Counted from the stretch's first letter, positions 15,538 to 24,830 are shown. The stretch is 64,000 nt of DNA from JBGAPI01 sp044221335 (GCA_044221335.1 JBGAPI010000008.1:1-64000); one strand, 5' to 3'. A program made the numbers and translations. Notes: generated by a model from the letters alone, not told the origin.

Positions 15538-17427
15538 TCAGGGGCCCTGCGATTGTCGGGTCGAGACCCGGTTGCGTCCCAGGTGTTTCGCGTCGTACAG
15601 CGCCCGGTCGGTGATCCGGAGCAGGTCGGTCAGCGCAAGCTCCTGGGTCGGGTCGAAGGTCGCGGTGCCGACGCTGATGGTCAGGCGGATCTGGGTGCCC
15701 TCGGTGGCGATGGCCATGTCGGCAACCGCCTCCCGCACCGCTTCGCCGCGGGTTGCCACGTCCGCGCCGTCGGCGCCGGGCAGGATCGCGACGAATTCCT
15801 CGCCGCCATAGCGCACCAGACGCTCGTCCGGGTGGCGCAGCAGGACGCGGGTCATGCACTGCGCGACCGCGCGCAGGCAGTCGTCACCGGCGAGGTGGCC
15901 GTGGCGGTCGTTGATCTGCTTGAACAGGTCGATGTCCGCCATCAGCAGAGACAGCGGCAGGCCATTGCGGCGGCAGTGCTCCCAGGCCTCCGACAACGCC
16001 TGGTCGAAGAAGCGGCGGTTGTGGGCGCCGGTGAGGCCGTCGCGCAGGCTGTAGTCGCGCAGCGTCTGGTTGGCGCTGCGCAGCTGCGTCATCGCGTCCT
16101 CGAGCTCGCGGGTCCGCAGGTCGACGCGCTGCTCGAGCTCGCTGGTGGCCGCGATCTGCAGGCGCTGGTTCTCCTCGGTCAGGAGCTTGATCCGATAGGC
16201 CAGCGCGAACGACAGCAGGATCATCTCGGCCGCGGAACCGATCTGGATGCCGTATTCCGTCAGGAACATCTTCGGCAGCAGGCCGAAGGACAGCGCCGCG
16301 TAGGCGACCACGCCGGCCAGCAGGGCCACCCAGGCGAGCAGGAAGTTCCGCGCGGGGCGGTTGCCGAGGGCCATCGTCTGCAGGCCGGCGACCATCAGGA
16401 GCGCTGCCACCGGGAACACGTGCAGGGTGACGATCAGGATCGCCGGCCGGTAGCCGATCCACGGATAGAGCACGGCGGCGATCACCAGCGTCGTCGCCAG
16501 CAGCTGGCAGCAGCGGTGCGCCCAGCGCGCGAGCCGGGCGAGATCGAGGAAGGCGTTGCCGAACGCGATCATCGCGACCAGCGCGATCGCGATGGTGACG
16601 ATCACCGCGCTGTTGGCGAGGTCCGGCGAATGCGGCCACAGGTACTGGAAGGCGAGCCCGTTGAGGCAGCACTGGCCGAGCGCGAAGGCCCCGACATAGA
16701 CCACGTAGTAGAGGAAGGTGCGGTCGCGGATCGAGCTGAACAGGATCAGGTTGTAGAGGAACAGCCCGAACATGATCCCGTAGTAGATGCCGAGCCCGAG
16801 GTATTCGCTCGGCGCCTCGGCCAGGAAGGTGCGGGCGGTGAGGATGCGGATCGGGACCTGCACCGAGCTCTCGGTCTCGACGCGGAGAAACAGGTCGGCG
16901 CGCTGGCCGGCGGCCAGCGGCAGGGCGAAGGTCGGGTCGCGGTGTCTGAGCAGGCGGCTGTCGAAGTCGACGCGGTCGCCGGACTCGGCGCGAACGACGC
17001 TGCCGTCGCTGCGGACCAGGTCGAGCTGCACGTGATCGAGCAGGGCGTAGGAGATGGCGACGATCCAGTCGCGCTCGGGACTGTCGATGTTGCTGACGCC
17101 GACATGCAGCCAGTGCACGCCGTTGGCGAAGCCGAAGGTCGGCGGCATCCGCTCGACCGGCCGGAAGCGGCCCTCCGTGAGCGCCTGGCGGACGTCGGCG
17201 AGGCTGGCATTGCCGTTGGCGTCGACGAAGTAGCCGATCCGCTGGTCGAGCGAATTCTCGTCGATGCCCGAACGCAGCTCGACGTCCGGCCGGGTCGCGG
17301 CGGCGTGCACCGTGGATGCGAGCAGGGCGGCGAACAGCAGCAGCAACAGTGCGACCAGCCGAAGCAGCGGGTCCGGTCGGACCGGCGCGAGGGTGACGAT
17401 TTGGGCGCCCCGATGACGCATCCGCAC
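15538..17427 (-). CDS. Membrane diguanylate cyclase with 7TMR-DISM sensor
   Basis: Makes the second messenger cyclic di-GMP from two GTP. A signal peptide is followed by an extracytoplasmic 7TMR-DISMED2-type beta domain (about residues 40-185), which often binds carbohydrates or other small ligands. Seven transmembrane helices (about 190-400) follow, then a coiled coil (RIKLLTEENQRLQIAATSEL) and a GGDEF domain. The active-site loop is YGGEEF near residue 542, so catalytic activity is expected. DGLTGAHNRRFFDQAL marks the domain start. I could not identify an RxxD inhibitory site with certainty. It is a single-gene unit. Confidence 0.92.
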   Translation of the reverse strand: MRMRHRGAQIVTLAPVRPDPLLRLVALLLLLFAALLASTVHAAATRPDVELRSGIDENSLDQRIGYFVDANGNASLADVRQALTEGRFRPVERMPPTFGFANGVHWLHVGVSNIDSPERDWIVAISYALLDHVQLDLVRSDGSVVRAESGDRVDFDSRLLRHRDPTFALPLAAGQRADLFLRVETESSVQVPIRILTARTFLAEAPSEYLGLGIYYGIMFGLFLYNLILFSSIRDRTFLYYVVYVGAFALGQCCLNGLAFQYLWPHSPDLANSAVIVTIAIALVAMIAFGNAFLDLARLARWAHRCCQLLATTLVIAAVLYPWIGYRPAILIVTLHVFPVAALLMVAGLQTMALGNRPARNFLLAWVALLAGVVAYAALSFGLLPKMFLTEYGIQIGSAAEMILLSFALAYRIKLLTEENQRLQIAATSELEQRVDLRTRELEDAMTQLRSANQTLRDYSLRDGLTGAHNRRFFDQALSEAWEHCRRNGLPLSLLMADIDLFKQINDRHGHLAGDDCLRAVAQCMTRVLLRHPDERLVRYGGEEFVAILPGADGADVATRGEAVREAVADMAIATEGTQIRLTISVGTATFDPTQELALTDLLRITDRALYDAKHLGRNRVSTRQSQGP

Positions 17428-17746
17428 GTGGCTTCCGGCGACGCACCGCGGTCGCGCGATGCGGTCAGGTTAGGACATCGTCGCCAGGAGCCGTCGATAA
17501 CGATTGTGTCTCGCAGCGCGGGCCCGGCCCGCGGCCGCGTGGCGTTTCGGCCGTGCCGGGCAAGGCTCGGCCCCGGCTGTTGTCGCGCGAGCGCGCAGCG
17601 CGGTCCCGGGCCGCTCTACCCTCCGTCACGGGGGGCGAACGGCAGGGGGCCGGGGCCGTTCTTGTCCGATTCGCTCGAAGCCGTCGAGCGGCACCAGGGC
17701 CGCCCTGTCGGAACGTCAGACCAAGGGCAGCGGGCAGAGGCCCGCT
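17428..17746. other. Intergenic region with GC-rich palindromes, no gene seen
   Basis: The roughly 320 bases between the cyclase start and the esterase stop are very GC-rich. A hairpin with arms AGCGGGC and GCCCGCT (17729-17746) ends one base before the esterase stop codon and is the probable terminator of that gene. A related GGGCCGCTCTAC motif occurs near 17611. No coding signal was seen. Confidence 0.5.
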
Positions 17747-20197
17747 CTACAGGTCGACGAACTGGGCCCAGAAGGCGCAATAGGCCTGACGGTAGTCGTC
17801 GCGCACGACGTCGGCGCCAGCGTTGAGTTCGAGCCCGCGGGTGCCGGTACGCGGATGGGTCGGCCAGGCGACCTGGCCGTCGGCGGAGGGCGTGCCGCTG
17901 CGGGCGAAGCGGGTCCAGTCGTCGCGCATCCGGTCCGCCAGCAGGTTGTCCGCGCCGTTCGGGAAAGCGAGAAGGTTGAACAGGTAGCCGATCTCGAGCC
18001 CGTGGAAGCTGCCAAGGTCGGGGCGCGAGGCCTGGGTCTGGGTGAAGTAGTAGGCGTAGGTCGGCGCATAGGCCGCGTGGTCGCGGGCGATGCGCTGTGC
18101 GGGACAGATGAAGCCGGTGTCGCTGACGATCGCGGCCCAGGCGCGCCACACCGGGGTGTAGTCGGCGGCCGGGTAGCGCTGCAGCACCGCGGCCTGCACC
18201 GTCGCGTTCGGGAACGTCGAGCGCACCAGTGCCTCGTAGCCGGCGACGGTGGTGACCCGCTGGGCGTCCGAGATCAGGCTGCTCGCCTCGTCGTTGTTGG
18301 TGCCGAGGATCATCGGCACGGCGGCGGCGCTGCCGTCGGCAATCGCGGTGCCGGGCGCGCGGTCGAAGGCGATCTCGTCGATCCTGAAGTCGTACTGCTC
18401 GCCGGTCCTGCCGAAACCGACGGTCGCCATGCCGGCCGCGATCACCGCATCGGCCGACTTGCCGCGCAGGCATGCGGCGACGTCGCTGGCCGTGTCGCAG
18501 CCGAGCCGCGCCGCGACCCGAGCGCCCTGGTCGAACGCGGCCTCGGCATTTCCGTTGCGGGTCGACAGCCGCGCGAGGGTCTTGGCGCAGGCGCCGGATT
18601 CCATGATCCCGCGCTGGAACAGCCCGCGCGACAGCGGCGAGGCGTAGTGCGCACAGACGGATTTGCCGCCGGCCGACTCGCCGAAGATCGTCACCTGGTT
18701 CGGATCGCCGCCGAACTGCGCGATGTTGTCGCGCACCCAGCGCAGCGCGGCGACCTGGTCGAGGAAGCCGTAGTTGCCGGTTGCCGGGTAGTCGCCGTGT
18801 TCGCCGAAGAAGGCCGGGTGGGCGAGGAAGCCGAGCGGGCCCAGCCGGTAGTCGATCGACACGAACACGACGTTGCGCACCGAGAAGTTGTCTCCGGCGT
18901 AGACGGGGATTCCGGCCGGCGGCAGCACGTCGACGGCGCTACCCTGGATCAGGCCGCCGCCGTGGATCCAGACCATCACCGGCAGCGGCTGGCTCGCCGC
19001 GGGCTGGGGTACCCAGACGTTCAGGTACAGGCAGTCCTCCGAGGTCGCCGCCGGCGCGCCGCCGAACAGCGACTGGCCGAGGGTCTGCGGGCAGCCCGGC
19101 GGAACCGCGTTGACGTCGAGCACCCGCGTGCGCGGTGTCGCCGGCTGCGGCGCGCGCCAGCGCAGTGCGCCGGTCGGCGGCGCGGCGTAGGGGATGCCGT
19201 AGTAGATCTTGCGGTGGCTGTCGTCGAGGAAGATGTCCGGCGCGACGATGCCCTCGCGGGTGAGCACCGTGCCGCCGTAGGGTCGCGGGGGGTCGGCGAA
19301 ACGTTTGAGCTCGCCGTGGCGGTTCCAGCTTCCGCCGATCCCGGCGGGATAGACGAGATCGGAGTCGATCCGGTTGGCGAGGCCGTCGGCGATCAGCGGC
19401 GTGACCAGCGACAGGCTCAGGCGACCCGCGTCGCGACCGACCAGGGGCACCGCCGAGCAGGAGCGGCAGAAGCCCCGGTAGGACTGCCAGCGGGTGTCGA
19501 CGAGGAAGTCGTTGCCGTTCGCTTCGGCATAGGACCAGCGTGGCCGGTCGTTGCCGTCGTAGTAGTAGCTGAGATGGACCGACTGGATGCCGCTGTCGCG
19601 GTGGATGAAGTAGCTGGCGAGTCCCCAGCCGGAATCGGCGTCGCCGCCCCACCAGATGCCGCTCATCGCCGTCTCCGGCTGCACCATCGCGGGCACCAGC
19701 GGCTCCAGGCACCAATCGATCGCCTGGCCGCCGATGTCGAGCCGGACCCGCGCGAGCTCCGGAGCGCTGCTGCGGTCGATGCCGTCGCACGGCGTCGAAC
19801 CGGCCGCCGCGCCGTACTCGAGCAGGAAGTGCCCGGCCACCGCATCCTGCACCTGCCGGTGCTGCACCCGGTCGTAGCGGAAGTGCAGAAGGCGGGTGTT
19901 CATCACGCCATCGACGATGTGATCCTGCGCGGCGTACCACTCGGGCTCGCCCTGGGCGTCGTAGGTGTAGAACAGGACGAGGTACAGGTCGCCCTGCTGT
20001 TCGACGTCGAAGCCGTGGCCGGAATGCTGCCTGTCGTACCACAGGCCGCGCGCTCCGTTGAAACCCTGAGGGACGGCGGAATTCGCTGCGCGAATTCCGC
20101 ACGAGAAGAGCGACGCGAGCAGGGTGAGCGTGACGAACGCCCAGTTCTTGAAATCGGATTCCTGTCGGGGATCCGGCGTGTCGCGGTGTTTCGTCAT
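17747..20197 (-). CDS. Secreted type-B carboxylesterase with duplicated N-terminal SGxG domain
   Basis: A 816-residue exported esterase. After a signal peptide (about residues 15-40) come two related segments, GLWYDRQHSGHGFDVEQQGD at about 48 and GIWWGGDADSGWGLASY at about 180, each followed by a YxYD...W-x-Y/W motif; these form a tandem domain that I recognise only as a recurrent xanthomonad-type module. The C-terminal 530 residues are a carboxylesterase with the oxyanion motif WIHGGGL, nucleophile GESAGG near residue 505 and the probable catalytic His in GSFHGLEIGY. The start codon chosen precedes the signal peptide; no strong ribosome site is visible. A palindrome sits in the codons at the end of the signal peptide. 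The substrate is unknown. Confidence 0.88.
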   Translation of the reverse strand: MTKHRDTPDPRQESDFKNWAFVTLTLLASLFSCGIRAANSAVPQGFNGARGLWYDRQHSGHGFDVEQQGDLYLVLFYTYDAQGEPEWYAAQDHIVDGVMNTRLLHFRYDRVQHRQVQDAVAGHFLLEYGAAAGSTPCDGIDRSSAPELARVRLDIGGQAIDWCLEPLVPAMVQPETAMSGIWWGGDADSGWGLASYFIHRDSGIQSVHLSYYYDGNDRPRWSYAEANGNDFLVDTRWQSYRGFCRSCSAVPLVGRDAGRLSLSLVTPLIADGLANRIDSDLVYPAGIGGSWNRHGELKRFADPPRPYGGTVLTREGIVAPDIFLDDSHRKIYYGIPYAAPPTGALRWRAPQPATPRTRVLDVNAVPPGCPQTLGQSLFGGAPAATSEDCLYLNVWVPQPAASQPLPVMVWIHGGGLIQGSAVDVLPPAGIPVYAGDNFSVRNVVFVSIDYRLGPLGFLAHPAFFGEHGDYPATGNYGFLDQVAALRWVRDNIAQFGGDPNQVTIFGESAGGKSVCAHYASPLSRGLFQRGIMESGACAKTLARLSTRNGNAEAAFDQGARVAARLGCDTASDVAACLRGKSADAVIAAGMATVGFGRTGEQYDFRIDEIAFDRAPGTAIADGSAAAVPMILGTNNDEASSLISDAQRVTTVAGYEALVRSTFPNATVQAAVLQRYPAADYTPVWRAWAAIVSDTGFICPAQRIARDHAAYAPTYAYYFTQTQASRPDLGSFHGLEIGYLFNLLAFPNGADNLLADRMRDDWTRFARSGTPSADGQVAWPTHPRTGTRGLELNAGADVVRDDYRQAYCAFWAQFVDL
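20076..20100. repeat. Perfect palindrome inside the esterase signal-peptide region
   Basis: GCGGAATTCGC and GCGAATTCCGC around the loop TGC encode the residues GIRAANSA at the probable cleavage site. Loop and flanks resemble the palindrome ending rfbB. Confidence 0.65.
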
Positions 20198-20346
20198 GGT
20201 CGAAGCCCACAGAATGGGATTGCGCGGTGAAAGCCTAGCTCGCCTTCCGCATCGCGAATCCGACTCAACGCATCGACCCGCGGGCTGTTGACCCTGATCG
20301 CTCTTCACCGGGCGCGAATCGCGCTGAAGATGCGCCCCGCGCGCCG

Positions 20347-20793
20347 TCAGTGCGATTCTTTCCGGGTCTTGGCCTTCGCGATGGCTTCCGCGACTTCCTT
20401 CGGCATGTAGTTCTCGTCGTGCTTCGCGAGGACGTCGGCCGCGACGAAGGTGCCGTCGGCGCGCAGCTGGCCGGTCGCGATCACCGACTGGCCTTCCTTG
20501 AACAGGTCGGGAAGGATGCCGGTGTACTGGACGCGGGTTTCGCGGAAGCGATCGGTGACGACGAAGTCCGCGAGCAGCGAATCGCTGGCGCGCTTCACGC
20601 TGCCTTCGAGCACCACGCCGCCGAGCTTGAAGTTGCGCCCGACGGCGGGTGCCTTGCCGTCCGCGATGTCGGAGGGGCTGATGAACAGCTGCATGTTCTG
20701 GTTGAGCGCGGTCAGCACCAGCGTCGCGGCGACGCCGAGACCGGCGAGGCCGGAGAGGATCAGCCAGAGTCGACGGCGGCGGGTCGGGTTCAT
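20347..20793 (-). CDS. ccmE: Cytochrome c maturation protein CcmE (heme chaperone)
   Basis: Periplasmic heme chaperone that carries heme covalently from CcmC to the CcmF lyase. One N-terminal membrane anchor (about residues 9-30) is followed by an OB-fold. The heme-binding His125 is in the HDENYMP motif. The length is 148 residues. It overlaps ccmD by four bases. ccmF, which normally follows, is absent; the esterase gene lies downstream instead. Confidence 0.96.
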   Translation of the reverse strand: MNPTRRRRLWLILSGLAGLGVAATLVLTALNQNMQLFISPSDIADGKAPAVGRNFKLGGVVLEGSVKRASDSLLADFVVTDRFRETRVQYTGILPDLFKEGQSVIATGQLRADGTFVAADVLAKHDENYMPKEVAEAIAKAKTRKESH

Positions 20794-20945
20794 CGCGCGC
20801 TCCGATTGGCCTGGCGCAGCCAGCGGTTGCGCAGGCCGGTGAGCAGGCGCCTGCGGGCCAGGATCGGCGCGATCGCGTCGGCCCCCAGCACGAGGAAGAA
20901 CACCGCGTAGGCGGCGGCGATGAAGGGCGTGTGATCCATGGTCAT
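20790..20945 (-). CDS. ccmD: Heme exporter protein CcmD
   Basis: A 51-residue protein with one membrane helix (about residues 7-24) and a basic C-terminal tail, typical of CcmD, which helps release holo-CcmE from the CcmABC complex. Position between ccmC and ccmE makes the call firm. Two ATG codons (20945 and 20939) are possible starts; the first follows GAGCGG. Confidence 0.88.
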   Translation of the reverse strand: MTMDHTPFIAAAYAVFFLVLGADAIAPILARRRLLTGLRNRWLRQANRSAR

Positions 20946-20973
20946 GATCCGCTCGAACGAACGCGATTCGCTG

Positions 20974-21768
20974 TCATTGTCCAATCAAGTCAGTCTGAGG
21001 GGACGCCGGCGAGGCCGGCGTCCCGCCGGTGACCAGCTCGCGCACCCAGGCCTTGTCGCTCTCGGCCGCCAGCAGCGCCACGCGGGTGCGGGCCAGCAGT
21101 GAGCCGGCGAAATAGAACTTGGTGGCGAAGGTCATCAGGAACAGCGGCAGCAGCATGTGCCAGTCGATCGTGTTCTTGGCCGCGAACAGCTTGATCGAGG
21201 CCCCCTGATGCAGCGTGTTCCACCATTCGACCGAATAGTGGATCACCGGCAGGTTCACCAGGCCGATCAGCGCCAGCATGCTCGCCGCACGCGCCGCCTT
21301 GCGCGGATCCTCGATCGACTGGTGCAGGCCGATCACGCCGACATAGAGGAACAGCATGACCAGTTCGGAGGTCAGCCGCGCGTCCCACTGCCAGTAGGTC
21401 CCCCAGGTCGGGCGTCCCCACAGCGAGCCGGTCACCAGGGTCACCAGGGTGAAGGCAGCGCCGATCGGGGCGCAGGAGATCGCCAGCAGCTCCGACAGCT
21501 TGATCCGCCAGACGATGGCGATCAGGCCGTTGATCGCCATCGCGCCGTAGATGAACAGGCCCATCCACGCGCAGGGCACGTGGATGTACATGATCCGGAC
21601 GCTGTCGCCCTGCAGGTAGTCCGCCGGCGAGGACCACAGCCCGAAGTACAGGCCCGGGATCGCGAGCAGTGCGGTCGCGCCGTAGAACCACGGGATCCAA
21701 CGCGTCGCGAAGGCGTGGAAGTAGGGCGGCGAGCCGAGCTTGTGGAACCAGAGCAGGATCGGATTCAT
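20974..21768 (-). CDS. ccmC: Heme exporter protein CcmC
   Basis: Inner-membrane heme-handling protein that loads heme onto CcmE. It has six hydrophobic helices, the tryptophan-rich WWD motif (WGTYWQWDARLTSELV, about residues 120-135) and histidine heme ligands in MYIHVPCAW and NLPVIHYSV. The length is 264 residues with a slightly extended Pro/Ser-rich tail. ccmA and ccmB are not upstream, where nadC lies instead, so the system I cluster is split. Confidence 0.95.
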   Translation of the reverse strand: MNPILLWFHKLGSPPYFHAFATRWIPWFYGATALLAIPGLYFGLWSSPADYLQGDSVRIMYIHVPCAWMGLFIYGAMAINGLIAIVWRIKLSELLAISCAPIGAAFTLVTLVTGSLWGRPTWGTYWQWDARLTSELVMLFLYVGVIGLHQSIEDPRKAARAASMLALIGLVNLPVIHYSVEWWNTLHQGASIKLFAAKNTIDWHMLLPLFLMTFATKFYFAGSLLARTRVALLAAESDKAWVRELVTGGTPASPASPQTDLIGQ

Positions 21769-21831
21769 CGGGTGTCCGGGGTGACGCGGAGCGGGTCGGG
21801 AGCGGGGAAGTTGTACCGCGGGACGACGCGC

Positions 21832-22716
21832 TCAGCCATGACTTCGCTCAAGTACGCGCATGGAAAAGTCCACCGCCCTGACGTGCTTGGTCAGCGCACC
21901 GACCGAGACGAAGTCGACGCCGGTGGCGGCGATCTCCGGCAGGCGCTCGATCCCGACGCTGCCGGAGACCTCGATCTCGCAGCGGCCGGCGACGTGGGCC
22001 ACCGCCGCGGCGACGGTGTCGGGCGCGAAGTCGTCGAGCATGACGCGGTCGACGCCGGCGGAGAGCGCCTGGTCGAGCTCGTCGCGGTTCTCGACTTCCA
22101 CCTCGACGGTCAGGCCCGGCGCCTGGCGCCGGGCCGCGGCGACCGCGGCGGCGATCGAGCCGGCGGCGGCGATGTGGTTTTCCTTGATCAGCACCGCGTC
22201 GTACAGGCCGATCCGGTGGTTGACCCCGCCGCCGACCCGCACCGCGTACTTCTGCGCCAGGCGCAGGCCGGGGAGCGTCTTGCGGGTGTCGAGGACGCGG
22301 GTGCGGGTGCCCGCGAGCGCGTCCGCGTAGGCGCGTGCCGCGGTGGCGGTGGCCGACAGCGTCTGCAGGAAGTTAAGGGCACTGCGTTCGGCCGACAGTG
22401 CCGCGCGGGCGTGGCCGCGGATCTCGACGATGCGGTCGCCACTGGCGAAGCGCTCGCCGTCGCGGCGGATCCAGTCGAGCTCGACGCTGGGATCGAGCGC
22501 CGCGAAGCAGGCGGAGAACCACGCGGCGCCGGCGAGGGTCGCCGGTTCCTTGGCGATCACGGTCGCGAACACCCGTTCCTCGGGCGGCACCAGGTGCGCG
22601 GTCACGTCGCCGCCGCCGATGTCCTCGGCGAGGGCAGCCTCGACGTTGGCGCGGATCGCCGCATCGGCGGGCAGGAAGGGGGCGCAGGCCCCCGCCGCGG
22701 TTCGGTCGATGCGCAT
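21832..22716 (-). CDS. nadC: Nicotinate-nucleotide pyrophosphorylase (carboxylating)
   Basis: Converts quinolinate and PRPP to nicotinate mononucleotide in NAD synthesis. Recognised by ALAEDIGGGDVTAHLV, TRVLDTRKTLPGLRLAQKYA, HRIGLYDAVLIKENHI and DRVMLDDF, which contain the phosphate and quinolinate contacts. SGSVGIERLPEIAATGVDFVS closes the barrel. The length is 294 residues. Its start codon overlaps the stop of the upstream Trm112-like gene by one base (TGATG), so the two are probably coupled. Confidence 0.95.
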   Translation of the reverse strand: MRIDRTAAGACAPFLPADAAIRANVEAALAEDIGGGDVTAHLVPPEERVFATVIAKEPATLAGAAWFSACFAALDPSVELDWIRRDGERFASGDRIVEIRGHARAALSAERSALNFLQTLSATATAARAYADALAGTRTRVLDTRKTLPGLRLAQKYAVRVGGGVNHRIGLYDAVLIKENHIAAAGSIAAAVAAARRQAPGLTVEVEVENRDELDQALSAGVDRVMLDDFAPDTVAAAVAHVAGRCEIEVSGSVGIERLPEIAATGVDFVSVGALTKHVRAVDFSMRVLERSHG

Positions 22717-22991
22717 CAGTCGGCCGGGAAATCGTTGAACTGGGTGGTGCCGATGCCCTCGTCGGGCAGCATCACTGGAATGCCGTCGTCCACCCGGTAG
22801 ATCACCTTGCGGTCGGTGGTGATCAGCGCCTCGTCGATCGCCGCGGCGCAGTCGACGCCGGCGACCGTCTTCACCTCTCCGGCCGCGATCGCCCGATTGA
22901 GTTCGGCGAGCGCGCGGCGGCCGAGACGGGCCACCGGCACTTTGCTGACCGGGCAGCAGAGGATCTCCAACAAGCGTGCATCGACCGCCAT
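22716..22991 (-). CDS. UPF0434/Trm112-like protein (YcaR family)
   Basis: A small zinc-ribbon-like protein starting RLLEILCCPVSKVPV and ending YRVDDGIPVMLPDEG, the hallmarks of the YcaR/Trm112 family. Trm112 relatives activate methyltransferases; the bacterial role is not settled. At 91 residues it is longer than the usual 60 or so because of a middle insertion (about residues 30-58, LNRAIAAGEVKTVAGVDCAA and following). Only the first Cys pair is obvious, so metal binding is doubtful. Confidence 0.85.
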   Translation of the reverse strand: MAVDARLLEILCCPVSKVPVARLGRRALAELNRAIAAGEVKTVAGVDCAAAIDEALITTDRKVIYRVDDGIPVMLPDEGIGTTQFNDFPAD

Positions 22992-23193
22992 GCCACACGT
23001 CCAGGCGAAGGAAGTCGCGAAGGATACGGCAACTGGGAAAGCCGCGTCTGTCCCGCGACGCGTGTCGGCGGATCGGGCGGGCGCGACGCTTGCGCTCCGC
23101 CGGTCGTCCACGGGGGAGGTCGCGTGTGGACGAACGAAGCGTGGATAGTTGTCCGGTCCTTCCTTAAGATAGCTTTTTTGCGTGGACGAGACG

Positions 23194-23697
23194 ATGAGCA
23201 AGACGAAGGCCGCGGTAGGCGTGGTGATGGGTTCGCGCTCCGATTGGGAGACGATGAAGCACGCCGCCGACGCGCTCACCGCGCTCGGCATCGCGCACGA
23301 GGTCCGGGTGGTGTCGGCGCATCGCACGCCGGACCTGCTGTTCGACTACGCGGCGACGGCCGTGAAGCGCGGGCTGTCGGTCATCATCGCCGGTGCCGGC
23401 GGCGCGGCCCACCTGCCGGGCATGCTGGCCGCGAAGACCCGGCTGCCGGTGCTCGGCGTGCCGGTGCAGTCGAAGATGCTGAACGGCATCGACTCGCTGC
23501 TGTCGATCGCGCAGATGCCGGCGGGCATTCCGGTGGGGACGCTGGCGATCGGCCCGGCCGGCGCCGTCAACGCGGCACTGCTCGCGGCGGCGATCCTCGC
23601 GATCGGCGACGAGAACGTCGCCAAGGCGCTGGAGGGCTATCGCGCGGCGCAGACCGAGCAGGTGCTCGCGCGGCCGGATCCGCGGGTCGGCGGATGA
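23194..23697 (+). CDS. purE: N5-carboxyaminoimidazole ribonucleotide mutase
   Basis: Class I PurE; moves the carboxylate of N5-CAIR to give CAIR in purine synthesis. Motifs are VMGSRSDWETM, VSAHRTPD (catalytic His), AGAGGAAHLPGM and PVQSKMLNGIDSLLSI. The length is 167 residues. ATG was preferred over a GTG four codons upstream because MSKTK begins like family members. It is first in an operon with overlapping junctions leading to purK and two ubiquinone-type hydroxylases. Confidence 0.96.
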   Translation: MSKTKAAVGVVMGSRSDWETMKHAADALTALGIAHEVRVVSAHRTPDLLFDYAATAVKRGLSVIIAGAGGAAHLPGMLAAKTRLPVLGVPVQSKMLNGIDSLLSIAQMPAGIPVGTLAIGPAGAVNAALLAAAILAIGDENVAKALEGYRAAQTEQVLARPDPRVGG

Positions 23698-24830
23698 GCA
23701 CGGTCGGAATTCTCGGCGGCGGCCAGCTCGCGCGGATGCTGGCGCTGGCCGGTGCCCCGCTCGGCCTGCGCTTCCGGGTGGTCGACAACGCCGACGCCGC
23801 GTGCGCCGGCCAGGTCGCGCCGCTGCTCAACGCCGACTACACCGATTTCGACGCGCTCCAGCGCTTCGCGCGGGAGGTCGACGTCGTCACCTTCGACTTC
23901 GAGAACGTCCCCGCGCGCAGCGCCGAGTGGCTGGCGGAGCGGGTCGCCGTCTTTCCCAACCCGAAGGCCCTGGCGCTGGCGCAGGACCGGCTCGCCGAGA
24001 AGCAGCTGTTCGTCTCGCTCGGCATGGCCACGCCGGCCTTCCACGCGGTGTCCTCGCGCGCCGAGCTCGACGCGGCGATCGCTGCCGTCGGCGTGCCGTC
24101 GATCCTGAAGACCCGGCGGCTCGGCTACGACGGCAAAGGGCAGTTCCGGCTGAAGTCGCTGGCCGACGCGGACGCCGCCTGGGCGGCGCTCGGCGGCGTG
24201 CCGTCGATCCTGGAGTCCTTCGTGCCGTTCGAGCGCGAGGTCTCGGTGATCGCCGTGCGCGGTCGGACCGGCGAGTTCCGGGCCTGGCCGCTGACCCAGA
24301 ACTGGCACGCCGACGGCATCCTCTCGGCCAGCCTCGCGCCAGCGCCGGATTCCGCGGAACTGGCACCCGTGGCCTTCGAGTTCGCGCGTCGGATCGCGGA
24401 GACGGTCGACTACGTCGGTGTGTTCGCCGTCGAGTTCTTCGTGAAGGACGGCCAGCTGCTGACCAACGAGATGGCGCCGCGGGTGCACAACTCCGGCCAC
24501 TGGACCATCGAGGGCGCGCGGATCAGCCAGTTCGAGAACCACCTGCGTGCCGTGCTTGGCATGCCGCTCGGCGACACCTCCGTGCTTGCGACCAGCGTGA
24601 TGCTGAACTGGGTCGGCGAGCTGCCGGCGCGCGATCCGGTGCTGGCCAGCCCGCACGGCCACTGGCACGACTACGGCAAGAGCCCCCGGGCCGGGCGCAA
24701 GGTCGGCCATGCGACGTTCACCCATGCCGATCCCGCCGAGCTGGCCCGCACCCTGGGGGAAGTCGGTGTGGCGCTCGGTCGGGTGGAGCAGGTCGCTCCG
24801 GTGCTCGCGGCCCTGACCGCCGCGCGATGA
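23694..24830 (+). CDS. purK: N5-carboxyaminoimidazole ribonucleotide synthase
   Basis: ATP-grasp enzyme forming N5-CAIR from AIR, bicarbonate and ATP. GILGGGQLARML is the N-terminal nucleotide loop, then the ATP-grasp motifs LKTRRLGYDGKGQ, FEREVSVIAVR and NEMAPRVHNSGHWTIEG. The length of 378 residues is normal. It overlaps purE and the next gene by four bases each (ATGA), showing tight translational coupling. Confidence 0.96.
   Translation: MSTVGILGGGQLARMLALAGAPLGLRFRVVDNADAACAGQVAPLLNADYTDFDALQRFAREVDVVTFDFENVPARSAEWLAERVAVFPNPKALALAQDRLAEKQLFVSLGMATPAFHAVSSRAELDAAIAAVGVPSILKTRRLGYDGKGQFRLKSLADADAAWAALGGVPSILESFVPFEREVSVIAVRGRTGEFRAWPLTQNWHADGILSASLAPAPDSAELAPVAFEFARRIAETVDYVGVFAVEFFVKDGQLLTNEMAPRVHNSGHWTIEGARISQFENHLRAVLGMPLGDTSVLATSVMLNWVGELPARDPVLASPHGHWHDYGKSPRAGRKVGHATFTHADPAELARTLGEVGVALGRVEQVAPVLAALTAAR

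Noticed and set aside
15049..17826. Forward frame opposite cdd and the diguanylate cyclase
   Set aside because: Antisense shadow; the reverse-strand genes have zinc-site and GGEEF motifs.
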